Positions 6,588-13,197 of a stretch of DNA of 13,322 nucleotides are shown here, one piece after another. The stretch is from an uncultured Clostridia bacterium (GTDB taxonomy: Bacteria; Bacillota; Clostridia; Oscillospirales; Acutalibacteraceae): NCBI GenBank assembly GCA_937877675.1, contig CALEIS010000077.1:1-13322 (forward strand), in the 5' to 3' direction. A program made the translations under genes and the position numbers. How positions within the stretch are numbered: position 1 is the first letter of the stretch; each line of letters opens with the position of its first letter. Under the pieces are notes generated by a model. That model ran no database searches. It saw only the letters and a program-made list of their open reading frames with translations, and was not told the DNA's origin.

Positions 6588-8222
6588 TTGAATATAGATA
6601 ATCTTTGTATGAACTGTATGTGTGAGTTGAATGACGAAATACAATGTCCTCATTGTGGCTGTGATGTTGATTCACCTCAGTTTGCACCTTGTCTGCCTTT
6701 AAAAACAATAATTGGTGGCAAATATCTTATCGGTAGAGTTATTTCCTCCAATAACGAAGGCTCAACTTATATGGCACTTGACCTTGAAAGTGAAGCAACA
6801 GTTATTATTAGAGAATTTTATCCTGATGCTATTTGTGAGCGTGGTGACGATGGTGTTACAGTTGTTGCCAACGAATCCTGCGAAGAAAATTACGTAAAAT
6901 GCATGAATATGTTCAAGGATATGTGGAGCAAACTTGCAGGAGTAAGAGGCTTTTCTGCTCAGATTCCTGTTTTAGATATTGTTGAAGCAAATAATACTGT
7001 ATATTCAGTAAGCGAATATGTTGAAAGCATAACACTTCGTGATTTCTTGTTGAGAAGTAGAACGGGTTATCTTAAATGGGAAAAGGCAAACCAACTCTTT
7101 ATGCCGGTTTTATCCCTTTTGACAAAACTTCATGAGCTTGGAATTGTTCACTATGGAATTAGTCCAGACACTCTCTATATCGGTAGGGACGGAAAATTAC
7201 GTTTGTCAGGATTCTCCATTGAAGGCTCACGACATGATGGAAGCATTTTAACAGCAGAGTATTTTGATGGCTACACTCCTTTGGAACAGTACAATTATTC
7301 TTCTCAGGTGGGATGTTTCTCGGATGTGTATGCTTTTTGTGCAGTAATATATAGGTCTTTGGTAGGTAGTGTGCCACAGGATGCAATTTCTCGTTCAAAG
7401 AATGACCAGTTAATCATTCCTGCAAGATATGCTGAGATTATTCCTGGTTATGTTATCAATGCCTTGATGAACGGTTTGCAGGTTGATTCTCAATATCGTA
7501 CACAAAAAATCGAAACCTTGCACGAAGAACTTTCAGCTACTCCTGCTGCGGTTATATCGTCCTATTCAGGAGTTAATCTTCCCACAGAAGAAAAACCGAA
7601 AACAGTGGAGCCAGTGGTTTATGTTGAGGATGATTCTCCACAACGCACCTTGATAAAGACATTTATCATTATTTTGATTGTCGGTCTTTTGGCTGTTGGT
7701 GGTTGGTTTGTTTATGAACTTGTATCCAATAAAGGCGAGGAAGAAGCAGTAGAACAGATAGACGAAGGTGAAACCTTTGAGGTAGGAAATTTTAAAGGCT
7801 CAAACTATGAAGAGGTTACAAGCAATTCTGTTCAGAAAAAGAGATTTAACATCAAAGTAGAATATGTGTACAGTAGCGATGTTGAAAAAGGTTATATAGT
7901 TGACCAGAGTATTGCTCCAGGAAAAAAAGTAAAGTATGGAACCGAAATTATTTTCAAGGTCAGCAAAGGTCCAGAGTATGTCAGAGTTCCTGCGGTTGAC
8001 GAATTGACCGTTGAGATGGCAACCATGGAACTTGAAGGTGCAGGTTTTGTGGTGGTAGTTGCTGAAAAAGAAAATACAGAGAATAAAATCGAAGGAACTG
8101 TGGCAGGAACAGACCCAGGACCAGGTGTATCGGCAGTAAAAGGTTCAACTGTTACATTGTATGTATGGGGAGCTCCTAAAAAGAATATTGGTGGATTAGA
8201 TATCCTGGATTGGCTTTTCTAA
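6588..8222 (+). CDS. Membrane pseudokinase with N-terminal zinc ribbon and two C-terminal PASTA domains
   Basis: 544 residues; TTG start set by AAAGGAGGAA 8 bases upstream. Domains: zinc ribbon with CxxC pairs (Cys7/10, Cys20/23); protein-kinase fold about 46-315; linker; membrane helix about 358-377; two PASTA domains about 396-462 and 464-531 outside the cell. The fold is recognised from REFYP (usually IKEYFP), HYGISPD (usually HRDISPD), GYTPLEQY and DVYAF. All three catalytic markers are changed: the ATP-binding Lys is Arg75, the HRD Asp is Gly190 and the DFG Asp is Gly208; the glycine loop is also degenerate. It is therefore very probably inactive as a kinase and may act as a cell-wall sensor or scaffold, since PASTA domains bind peptidoglycan or muropeptides in PrkC/PknB-type kinases. 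No phosphatase gene adjoins it. Architecture is certain; function is not known. Confidence 0.88.
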   Translation: MNIDNLCMNCMCELNDEIQCPHCGCDVDSPQFAPCLPLKTIIGGKYLIGRVISSNNEGSTYMALDLESEATVIIREFYPDAICERGDDGVTVVANESCEENYVKCMNMFKDMWSKLAGVRGFSAQIPVLDIVEANNTVYSVSEYVESITLRDFLLRSRTGYLKWEKANQLFMPVLSLLTKLHELGIVHYGISPDTLYIGRDGKLRLSGFSIEGSRHDGSILTAEYFDGYTPLEQYNYSSQVGCFSDVYAFCAVIYRSLVGSVPQDAISRSKNDQLIIPARYAEIIPGYVINALMNGLQVDSQYRTQKIETLHEELSATPAAVISSYSGVNLPTEEKPKTVEPVVYVEDDSPQRTLIKTFIIILIVGLLAVGGWFVYELVSNKGEEEAVEQIDEGETFEVGNFKGSNYEEVTSNSVQKKRFNIKVEYVYSSDVEKGYIVDQSIAPGKKVKYGTEIIFKVSKGPEYVRVPAVDELTVEMATMELEGAGFVVVVAEKENTENKIEGTVAGTDPGPGVSAVKGSTVTLYVWGAPKKNIGGLDILDWLF

Positions 8223-8234
8223 ATAATTTTAATA

Positions 8235-8273
8235 AAAAAACGTATCATTCAGAAGTCGAATGGTACGTTTTTT
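8235..8273. terminator. Bidirectional intrinsic terminator
   Basis: A 16-bp stem with A-run and T-run ends (8235-8250 with 8258-8273, one G-T wobble in the CGTATCATTC/GAATGGTACG core) closes a 7-base loop. The symmetric A/T ends give a U-tail on both strands, serving the pseudokinase gene (+) and the DUF5696 gene (-), which converge here. Confidence 0.88.
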
Positions 8274-8283
8274 GTTTGTTACA

Positions 8284-10485
8284 CTATGAAATTGTTATAC
8301 AATCTTTTGCCTTTATGATGATACCATTTATTGTGACATCTTGGTCGTTGTAGTTAACATAAACCTTAATGCTATTATCATATTCGGTACAGTAAACACC
8401 ATCCTGAACAATGGAATGTCCAGTTATTCTGGAGTTTCTCAATTCCTTTAAAGCATTGTCAGATTGGGTATAATATTCAACGATTTCATTGATATTGCTA
8501 TTGAAATGATATGTTTTATCAAGGTCTGTATTATATTCGGTACAATACCATTGTACACTTGGTAAACAACCATACTCAATTGACTTCAAGAAAGCAGTTT
8601 TCATATCGGATGCAGCATTGATAGGGGAGATGCTGTATTCCATAATTCCGTGTAAAATCATCTGTACGAATGGGATACCAACATATGCTGAACTTTCTTT
8701 ATATGCCAAAGTCGAAACAGGAATATTTGAAACAACATCGGCATTTTTGATTGAGTAGAAATTACCAGTATCAACCATAAGCATTTTTGATGAAGCCAAA
8801 ACAGGAATTTGTGATGATATTTCTTTTTGTGATTGTGTGCGAGAGTAGAAATTGCCTGAGTAGTCGGTGTATAAATATTTGCCCACATCATTGAGTGAGT
8901 AACCATCAAAACTCAGTTTTTCAGAATTGTTTAAGATACTGTTTATTCTGCTTTCAAACCTGCCCATTGGAAGGAAGGATTGCTTTTTAGTTGTGTAAGG
9001 GAAAGAATTTATTGCATCACATTTAATTGCTTTTCCGTCTATTGCCTTAGCATTTGAAGAGTTGGATTTATATGTGATTATATCTGTGTCAATAAAGAGT
9101 GAGAATTTTTGGCTGTTAAGGTAGTTGTACATTTCTTCATACTTACTGTCCTTACCGAGCTTGTTTTTGAAATCATCAAAATCTTTGCCGGTACCATTGT
9201 TAGCATTGGTGTGTAAACCATTATATCTCACATATGCGTTGTTAATACCCTTTGCTTTTAACAATGTTGTGAGTGAAAGTGCTTGTTCATAATCGGTTAG
9301 GGTAATGTATTTGCCCTTTTCGTTGATGTAACCACCCTGAAGTGATAAAACCATTGGAATATGGTCACCGGTTATTTCGTCCGTTCTTGCAGGAAGAACA
9401 GAATTTCTTATTAGGTTTTCACGACAGGCAGTAGCCATTCCAGAATATGTGGCAAGTTTTCCAGATAAGAAACGGTAACAAAGTTTAATTTCATTTTTAT
9501 ACTGTTCACCATAAAATTTAGTAACATTATTTTTATTCTGTCGTGTATATATATCCGTTGTGTTAAAACTTGCATAAACACTGTTAAGTGTTTTGTCACT
9601 ATTTCTATAAGCATTTATGTTTGCGATTGTGTCACCCTGGTCAATAGTACAAAGGAAAGCACTGTCACCATTTTTAATTCCAAAAGCACCTAAAAGACAT
9701 TGAGTTTCGGATGTGTCTTTTGTCACACCTGCATCCTTACCATAAACAGAAAGAGAGATTGGTGAAAAATCCTTGTCTTCCTTGCCTGTCATAATCAAAG
9801 CACCACTACCGTCAGGGATAAAGATATAGTCATCTTCACCACTGTTTTCATATGCACCAAAGTTGTTGAGAATGCTCATTTTTTCAAGATAAACATCTTT
9901 TGGCAATGCTAGATGATTCATACCAACAGTTACATAAAGAGAACCGTCTTTTAATCCATAGGTAATTGTAATATCTGCACGAATTTCATCATTTTTAACA
10001 TCAGAAATTGCCTTTGCACCAGTTTCTTTGTCAAGGCTCATAGCATAAGTTACAGAAACTTCATCAACACCCAAGTTGTATTTGAAATTCCCAAAGTTTA
10101 CAGAGTTGTTTTGAGAATTGAGAGTGTAAACCTTTTCATTACCATTAGATAAAACCATTTCAATTGGATAGCTTGAAATCTGCTTTGTGACATCACTTGT
10201 AGGAAGTGAACTCCATATTTTATCTGTGTTTGTATCATGGACAGCAATAGTGGCAGTTGTTTCATTAAAAAGTAAATCAATAAGTCCGGATGTTGCAACA
10301 GGAATATATGATTCCACATTACATTTGTGGAATTCGTCCCCCGAATATACACTATCTACATATTCAATGGAATCAAGTTTTACCTTCTTTGTGTGGGTTG
10401 TGTTGGCAAATATTGTGCATAATACTCCAACTACACAAAGAACAGCAACAATTTTTATAATGACCTTACGTCTGGAAGATTTCAT
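8284..10485 (-). CDS. DUF5696-family exported protein, probable TIM-barrel fold
   Basis: 733 residues from the ATG at 10485, which has TGGAGA 7-8 bases upstream; an in-frame ATG at 10536 lies in the promoter and hairpin and is unlikely. Residues 2-7 are basic (KSSRRK), then a hydrophobic helix runs about 8-27 with no clear lipobox, so it is either a cleaved secretion signal or an N-terminal membrane anchor; the rest should be outside the cell. The sequence matches my recollection of DUF5696 proteins: an N-terminal beta-rich half with the segment DYIFIPDGSGALI, and a C-terminal half (from about MVLSLQGGYINEKGK) that looks like a TIM barrel. In other Firmicutes the family often sits by sugar ABC transporters, so a carbohydrate role is a guess. 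Here it stands alone downstream of the spoIIA operon with its own promoter. Function unknown. Confidence 0.8.
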   Translation of the reverse strand: MKSSRRKVIIKIVAVLCVVGVLCTIFANTTHTKKVKLDSIEYVDSVYSGDEFHKCNVESYIPVATSGLIDLLFNETTATIAVHDTNTDKIWSSLPTSDVTKQISSYPIEMVLSNGNEKVYTLNSQNNSVNFGNFKYNLGVDEVSVTYAMSLDKETGAKAISDVKNDEIRADITITYGLKDGSLYVTVGMNHLALPKDVYLEKMSILNNFGAYENSGEDDYIFIPDGSGALIMTGKEDKDFSPISLSVYGKDAGVTKDTSETQCLLGAFGIKNGDSAFLCTIDQGDTIANINAYRNSDKTLNSVYASFNTTDIYTRQNKNNVTKFYGEQYKNEIKLCYRFLSGKLATYSGMATACRENLIRNSVLPARTDEITGDHIPMVLSLQGGYINEKGKYITLTDYEQALSLTTLLKAKGINNAYVRYNGLHTNANNGTGKDFDDFKNKLGKDSKYEEMYNYLNSQKFSLFIDTDIITYKSNSSNAKAIDGKAIKCDAINSFPYTTKKQSFLPMGRFESRINSILNNSEKLSFDGYSLNDVGKYLYTDYSGNFYSRTQSQKEISSQIPVLASSKMLMVDTGNFYSIKNADVVSNIPVSTLAYKESSAYVGIPFVQMILHGIMEYSISPINAASDMKTAFLKSIEYGCLPSVQWYCTEYNTDLDKTYHFNSNINEIVEYYTQSDNALKELRNSRITGHSIVQDGVYCTEYDNSIKVYVNYNDQDVTINGIIIKAKDCITIS

Positions 10486-10492
10486 ATCATTT

Positions 10493-10498
10493 TCTCCA
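10493..10498 (-). promoter_or_regulatory. Ribosome binding site that sets the DUF5696 start
   Basis: TGGAGA on the - strand stands 7 bases before the ATG at 10483-10485. It favours this start over the upstream in-frame ATG at 10534-10536. Confidence 0.65.
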
Positions 10499-10506
10499 AA
10501 AATAAA

Positions 10507-10540
10507 AACTATGATAGATTTTTTATATTCTACCATAGTT
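10507..10540 (-). terminator. Terminator of the spoIIA-sigF operon
   Basis: On the - strand a 12-bp stem with one G-T wobble (10529-10540 with 10507-10518) closes a 10-base loop and is followed by a T-rich run, giving a rho-independent terminator about 20 bases after the sigF stop. It overlaps the -10 box of the promoter for the next gene. Confidence 0.7.
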
Positions 10541-10555
10541 TCCTGAAAATATCAA
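10527..10555 (-). promoter_or_regulatory. Promoter of the DUF5696 gene
   Basis: On the - strand: -35 TTGATA (10550-10555), a 17-bp spacer, and -10 TAGAAT (10527-10532); each box matches the sigma-A consensus at 5 of 6 bases. Transcription should begin near 10520, within the loop of the terminator hairpin. Confidence 0.65.
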
Positions 10556-10560
10556 ATTTT

Positions 10561-11211
10561 TTACCCTGTGAGCTTCTTTCTCAATTCTGTGAGTATTATT
10601 TTTTCCTTTCGTGACACCTGAACTTGTGAAATTCCAAGTATATCTGCAGTTTTTGTTTGGGTAAGTCCACGAAAAAATCGAAGTGAAATCAATTCTCTGT
10701 CTTTATCAGACAACTGATTTAAAACCTGTTGAATTGATAACTTGTCGTCAATGGGTGTGTATTCATCCTCGGCAGGTATATCTATCTGATTTTCGTCGTC
10801 GTTGTCGGCAGTTAAGGATTTAACAGGTTGTAAAACACAAATCAGTTGAGCTGTTTCGGGAACACTTTTGCCGATTAATTCTGCTAATTCTGAAACTGTG
10901 GGCTCAACGCCATTTTCCTTTTCATATTTTTCTTTTAGTTTTGCAAGATTTCGAGCATCTTCTTTTAATGAACGACTTATTTTTACAGCACCATCATCAC
11001 GGAAAATCCGTTTAATTTCACCTAAAATTGATGGAACTGCATAGGTCGAAAAAGCAAATCCAAGGTCCTCACGAAAACCATCAGCAGCTTTGATTAACCC
11101 AATACAACCTGCAGAATATAAGTCCTCATAATCAACACCCTTGCCAATAAAACGGGAAGCACATTTCCCAACAAGACCTAAATTATTAAGTATAAGTTCA
11201 TCCCTTGTCAT
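10561..11211 (-). CDS. sigF: RNA polymerase sporulation sigma factor SigF
   Basis: 216 residues from the ATG at 11211, which overlaps the spoIIAB stop as ATGA, the usual coupled arrangement; a TTG at 11238 is possible but less likely. Sigma-70 regions are clear: region 2 with VDYEDLYSAGCIGLIKAA, the FSTYAVPSILGEIKRIFRDDG segment that recognises the -10 box, SRSLKE typical of SigF/SigG, region 3, and region 4 with the helix-turn-helix LTQTKTADILGISQVQVSRKE near the C-terminus. SigF directs RNA polymerase to early forespore genes after asymmetric division. It is held inactive by SpoIIAB, encoded just upstream. SigG is the alternative by sequence, but the spoIIAA-spoIIAB context identifies SigF. 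Confidence 0.95.
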   Translation of the reverse strand: MTRDELILNNLGLVGKCASRFIGKGVDYEDLYSAGCIGLIKAADGFREDLGFAFSTYAVPSILGEIKRIFRDDGAVKISRSLKEDARNLAKLKEKYEKENGVEPTVSELAELIGKSVPETAQLICVLQPVKSLTADNDDENQIDIPAEDEYTPIDDKLSIQQVLNQLSDKDRELISLRFFRGLTQTKTADILGISQVQVSRKEKIILTELRKKLTG

Positions 11212-11639
11212 TTTGCACGACCAGAAATTTTCTTGCAAAGGGTAATTGTTGTGCCTTTGTTAACTGTTGAACGAACAGAAATTTTATCCATAAAACTTTC
11301 CATAACTGAAAAACCAAGTCCTGCTCGGTCACCACCAAGAGTTGTGAAAAGTGGCTCACGTGCTTTTTTGATGTCTGCAATTCCACAACCTCGGTCTTTA
11401 ATTGATATAATAACTCTTCCGTCGTTGTGAATTTTTACTCCTATGTAAATTCTGCCCACACTATTTTTATAACCATGAACAATACAGTTTGTGACAGCTT
11501 CACTGACAGCAGTTTTGATGTCGTTAATTTCTTCAACTGTGGGGTCAAGTTGTGATGCAAATGCCGATACAGTAGCACGGGTAAAACTTTCGTTTATAGA
11601 GCGACTGTCAACAGTCATTTTGAATTCATTGATTACCAT
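11208..11639 (-). CDS. spoIIAB: Anti-sigma F factor and serine kinase SpoIIAB
   Basis: 143 residues from the ATG at 11639, set by AGGAGG at 11648-11653; the frame stays open upstream, but that part is only overlap with spoIIAA. It is a GHKL/HATPase fold: N box EAVTNCIVHG with Glu47 and Asn51, G1 box KDRGCGI with Asp82, and LGGDRAGLGFSVMESF as the ATP-lid/G2 region. A conserved Arg (Arg21) lies where partner contacts occur in the Bacillus protein. SpoIIAB binds SigF in the mother cell and predivisional cell, and phosphorylates SpoIIAA with ATP. It overlaps spoIIAA by 14 bases and sigF by 4, so all three are co-translated. Length matches the family (about 140-146). Confidence 0.95.
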   Translation of the reverse strand: MVINEFKMTVDSRSINESFTRATVSAFASQLDPTVEEINDIKTAVSEAVTNCIVHGYKNSVGRIYIGVKIHNDGRVIISIKDRGCGIADIKKAREPLFTTLGGDRAGLGFSVMESFMDKISVRSTVNKGTTITLCKKISGRAK

Positions 11640-11958
11640 TTTTACTTCCTCCTTTTTTGATGTTTGCAATTCTGTCAAGTCCTGCAAGTCGCATAACTTT
11701 ATAGGAATTGTCCGATAATCCTGTGACTTCCAATATGCCACCTAATTCATTCAGAATTTTGTACCTTCCCATAACAAGTCCAATTCCAGAGCTATCCATA
11801 AATGTAACATTTGAAAAATCCAGAATAACTGTTTGCGGACGACAGTTTTCGATTCTTTCATCAATATCAAGTCGAATTGGTAAGGTTGTGTGGTGGTCAA
11901 TCTCACCATTTAACTTGCAGAATAGGGTTTCATCGTTAAATTCTATTTTTACACTCAT
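11626..11958 (-). CDS. spoIIAA: Anti-sigma F factor antagonist SpoIIAA (STAS domain)
   Basis: 110 residues forming one STAS domain. The hallmark FMDSSGIGLVMGRYK has Ser56-Ser57; Ser57 corresponds to Ser58 of Bacillus subtilis SpoIIAA, the site phosphorylated by SpoIIAB and dephosphorylated by SpoIIE. Unphosphorylated SpoIIAA displaces SigF from SpoIIAB and thereby switches on forespore transcription. The ATG has a perfect AGGAGG 8 bases upstream. It is the first gene of the operon; no dacF-like gene precedes it, since the next gene upstream is a divergent asparaginase homologue. I could not find a convincing sigma-H promoter in the 115-bp gap. Length is close to the usual 110-117. Confidence 0.95.
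   Translation of the reverse strand: MSVKIEFNDETLFCKLNGEIDHHTTLPIRLDIDERIENCRPQTVILDFSNVTFMDSSGIGLVMGRYKILNELGGILEVTGLSDNSYKVMRLAGLDRIANIKKGGSKNGNQ
11648..11653 (-). promoter_or_regulatory. Ribosome binding site that sets the spoIIAB start
   Basis: AGGAGG on the - strand lies within the last codons of spoIIAA, 8 bases before the ATG at 11637-11639. It fixes the start among several upstream in-frame candidates. Confidence 0.75.
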
Positions 11959-12023
11959 TTTTTAAACCTCCTTTTTGTTTTATTTTAAACTTATGCTTTT
12001 GAAAAAAATGTCACAATAGGTAA

Positions 12024-12052
12024 TTGAAATAAAAGAATATAATTTGTATAAT
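12024..12052 (+). promoter_or_regulatory. Promoter of the asparaginase homologue
   Basis: -35 TTGAAA (12024-12029), a 17-bp spacer and a consensus -10 TATAAT (12047-12052). Transcription would start near 12060, leaving a leader of about 14 bases before the ATG. Confidence 0.75.
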
Positions 12053-12073
12053 ATATAGTTAGAGGTGCTGAAA

Positions 12074-12994
12074 ATGAAAATTCTTGTAATCTTAACAGGT
12101 GGTACAATCGGTAGCGTGATTCACGATGGATATATTTATACTGATGAAGAGGCTAAAAAACTTGTAGTGAACAATTATTTGGTAGAGTATAACAATGATG
12201 TTGAGTTTGATATCATTGAGCCTTTTACTCTCCATAGTGAGTATCTTTCACATAAAGAAATAAATTCCTTGGTGGATATTGTATGCGATAGTGTTTCAAA
12301 GGACTATGACGGAATTATTGTAACTCATGGCACGGATTCACTTCAGCTTTCCACATCTGCACTCAGTTTTGCAGTGGGTAATTGTAATATTCCGGTGTTG
12401 ATGGTTTCTGCACAATATCCTATGGCAGATTATCGCTCAAACGGACAAATTAACTTTAATGGTGCAGTTGAATTTATAAAAAATAAAAAAGGCACAGGTG
12501 TTTATGTTGCATATGCAAATGATAATGAAAATGTGAATTTCCATCAGGGCAACAGAGTTATAATGTTTAATGAAGCAGATGATAAGGTTTATAGTCTGCC
12601 ACCAGTAAATGTGAATTCTGCATTAGGAAAATATGAGTTGACAGAGAATTCAAAAACTCTTGTTATTACCGTTTCACCAGGTGCAGTTTATAATTACGAT
12701 TTAGAGGGGATAAAAGCAATAATTTTAAGACCATATCATTCAGGTACTGTTAATATTAAAAGTCAGGATTTCCTTGCATTTGTAGGTGAAGCAAAACAAA
12801 AAAATATTCCCGTTTACCTTGTAAACCTTAAAAAAGGTGTAAATTACGAAGGCGTTAGGGAATATGAGAAGGCAGGGATTGATATTCTTCCATTTTGTTC
12901 GTTTCCAAGTATTTATATGAAATCTTGGATAGGGAACAGTATAGAATGTGATTTTAATGAGTTTATGAAAACCCCAATAGCAGGTGAGTTTTAG
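12074..12994 (+). CDS. L-asparaginase family protein with altered catalytic Lys position
   Basis: 306 residues from the ATG at 12074, with GAGG 8 bases upstream; a GTG at 12065 lies inside that ribosome binding site. The two signatures of the asparaginase fold are present: TGGTIGS at 8-14 with the nucleophile Thr11, and THGTD at 84-88 with Thr87/Asp88. Asparaginases hydrolyse L-asparagine to aspartate and ammonia. In active enzymes a Lys (Lys162 in E. coli type II) completes the Thr-Asp-Lys set in a segment like RVTK; here the matching segment reads RVIM, so Met164 appears to replace it. No signal peptide is visible, so it is cytosolic. It may be inactive, slow or act on another substrate. 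It is monocistronic and divergent from spoIIAA; no clear terminator follows. Confidence 0.8.
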   Translation: MKILVILTGGTIGSVIHDGYIYTDEEAKKLVVNNYLVEYNNDVEFDIIEPFTLHSEYLSHKEINSLVDIVCDSVSKDYDGIIVTHGTDSLQLSTSALSFAVGNCNIPVLMVSAQYPMADYRSNGQINFNGAVEFIKNKKGTGVYVAYANDNENVNFHQGNRVIMFNEADDKVYSLPPVNVNSALGKYELTENSKTLVITVSPGAVYNYDLEGIKAIILRPYHSGTVNIKSQDFLAFVGEAKQKNIPVYLVNLKKGVNYEGVREYEKAGIDILPFCSFPSIYMKSWIGNSIECDFNEFMKTPIAGEF

Positions 12995-13033
12995 AAAAAA
13001 AGAATAATTCTTCGGTAAATAACAAAAAAACTG

Positions 13034-13062
13034 TTGACTTTTTCTATTTGTAATGGTATTAT
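13034..13062 (+). promoter_or_regulatory. Promoter of the tRNA-Arg gene
   Basis: -35 TTGACT (13034-13039), a 17-bp spacer ending in TGG, and -10 TATTAT (13057-13062). The tRNA begins 23 bases after the -10 box. Confidence 0.7.
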
Positions 13063-13085
13063 ATTCGGGCAGTAAAAACTGTTAT

Positions 13086-13162
13086 GCGCCGGTAGCTCAG
13101 CTGGATAGAGTGTTTGGCTACGAACCAAAAGGTCGGGGGTTCGAATCCCTTCCGGCGTGCCA
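13086..13162 (+). tRNA. tRNA-Arg (anticodon ACG)
   Basis: A full cloverleaf can be folded. The acceptor stem is GCGCCGG with CCGGCGT (terminal G-U), the D arm begins TAGCTCAGC, and the anticodon stem TTTGG/CCAAA encloses loop CTACGAA with anticodon ACG at 13120-13122. The T arm has loop TTCGAAT; discriminator G and an encoded CCA end at 13162. The A of ACG is normally edited to inosine to read CGU, CGC and CGA. Confidence 0.95.
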
Positions 13163-13170
13163 TTAAAAGA

Positions 13171-13197
13171 GAGTACACATTTTGTGTGCTCTTTTTT
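13171..13197 (+). terminator. Intrinsic terminator of the tRNA gene
   Basis: A 9-bp stem, GAGTACACA (13171-13179) with TGTGTGCTC (13183-13191) and one T-G wobble, closes a TTT loop and is followed by TTTTTT (13192-13197). Confidence 0.85.

Noticed and set aside
6313..6708. Minus-strand frame spanning the COG2509 end and the pseudokinase start
   Set aside because: It would cross a promoter and two supported starts, and has no ribosome site or domain.
10187..10546. Plus-strand frame of 119 codons antisense to the DUF5696 N-terminus
   Set aside because: The apparent hydrophobic protein is the complement of the signal helix region; no coding evidence was found.
13000..13012. Possible terminator after the asparaginase homologue (AGAAT-A-ATTCT)
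   Set aside because: The loop would be one base and no T-run follows, so it cannot form a terminator.
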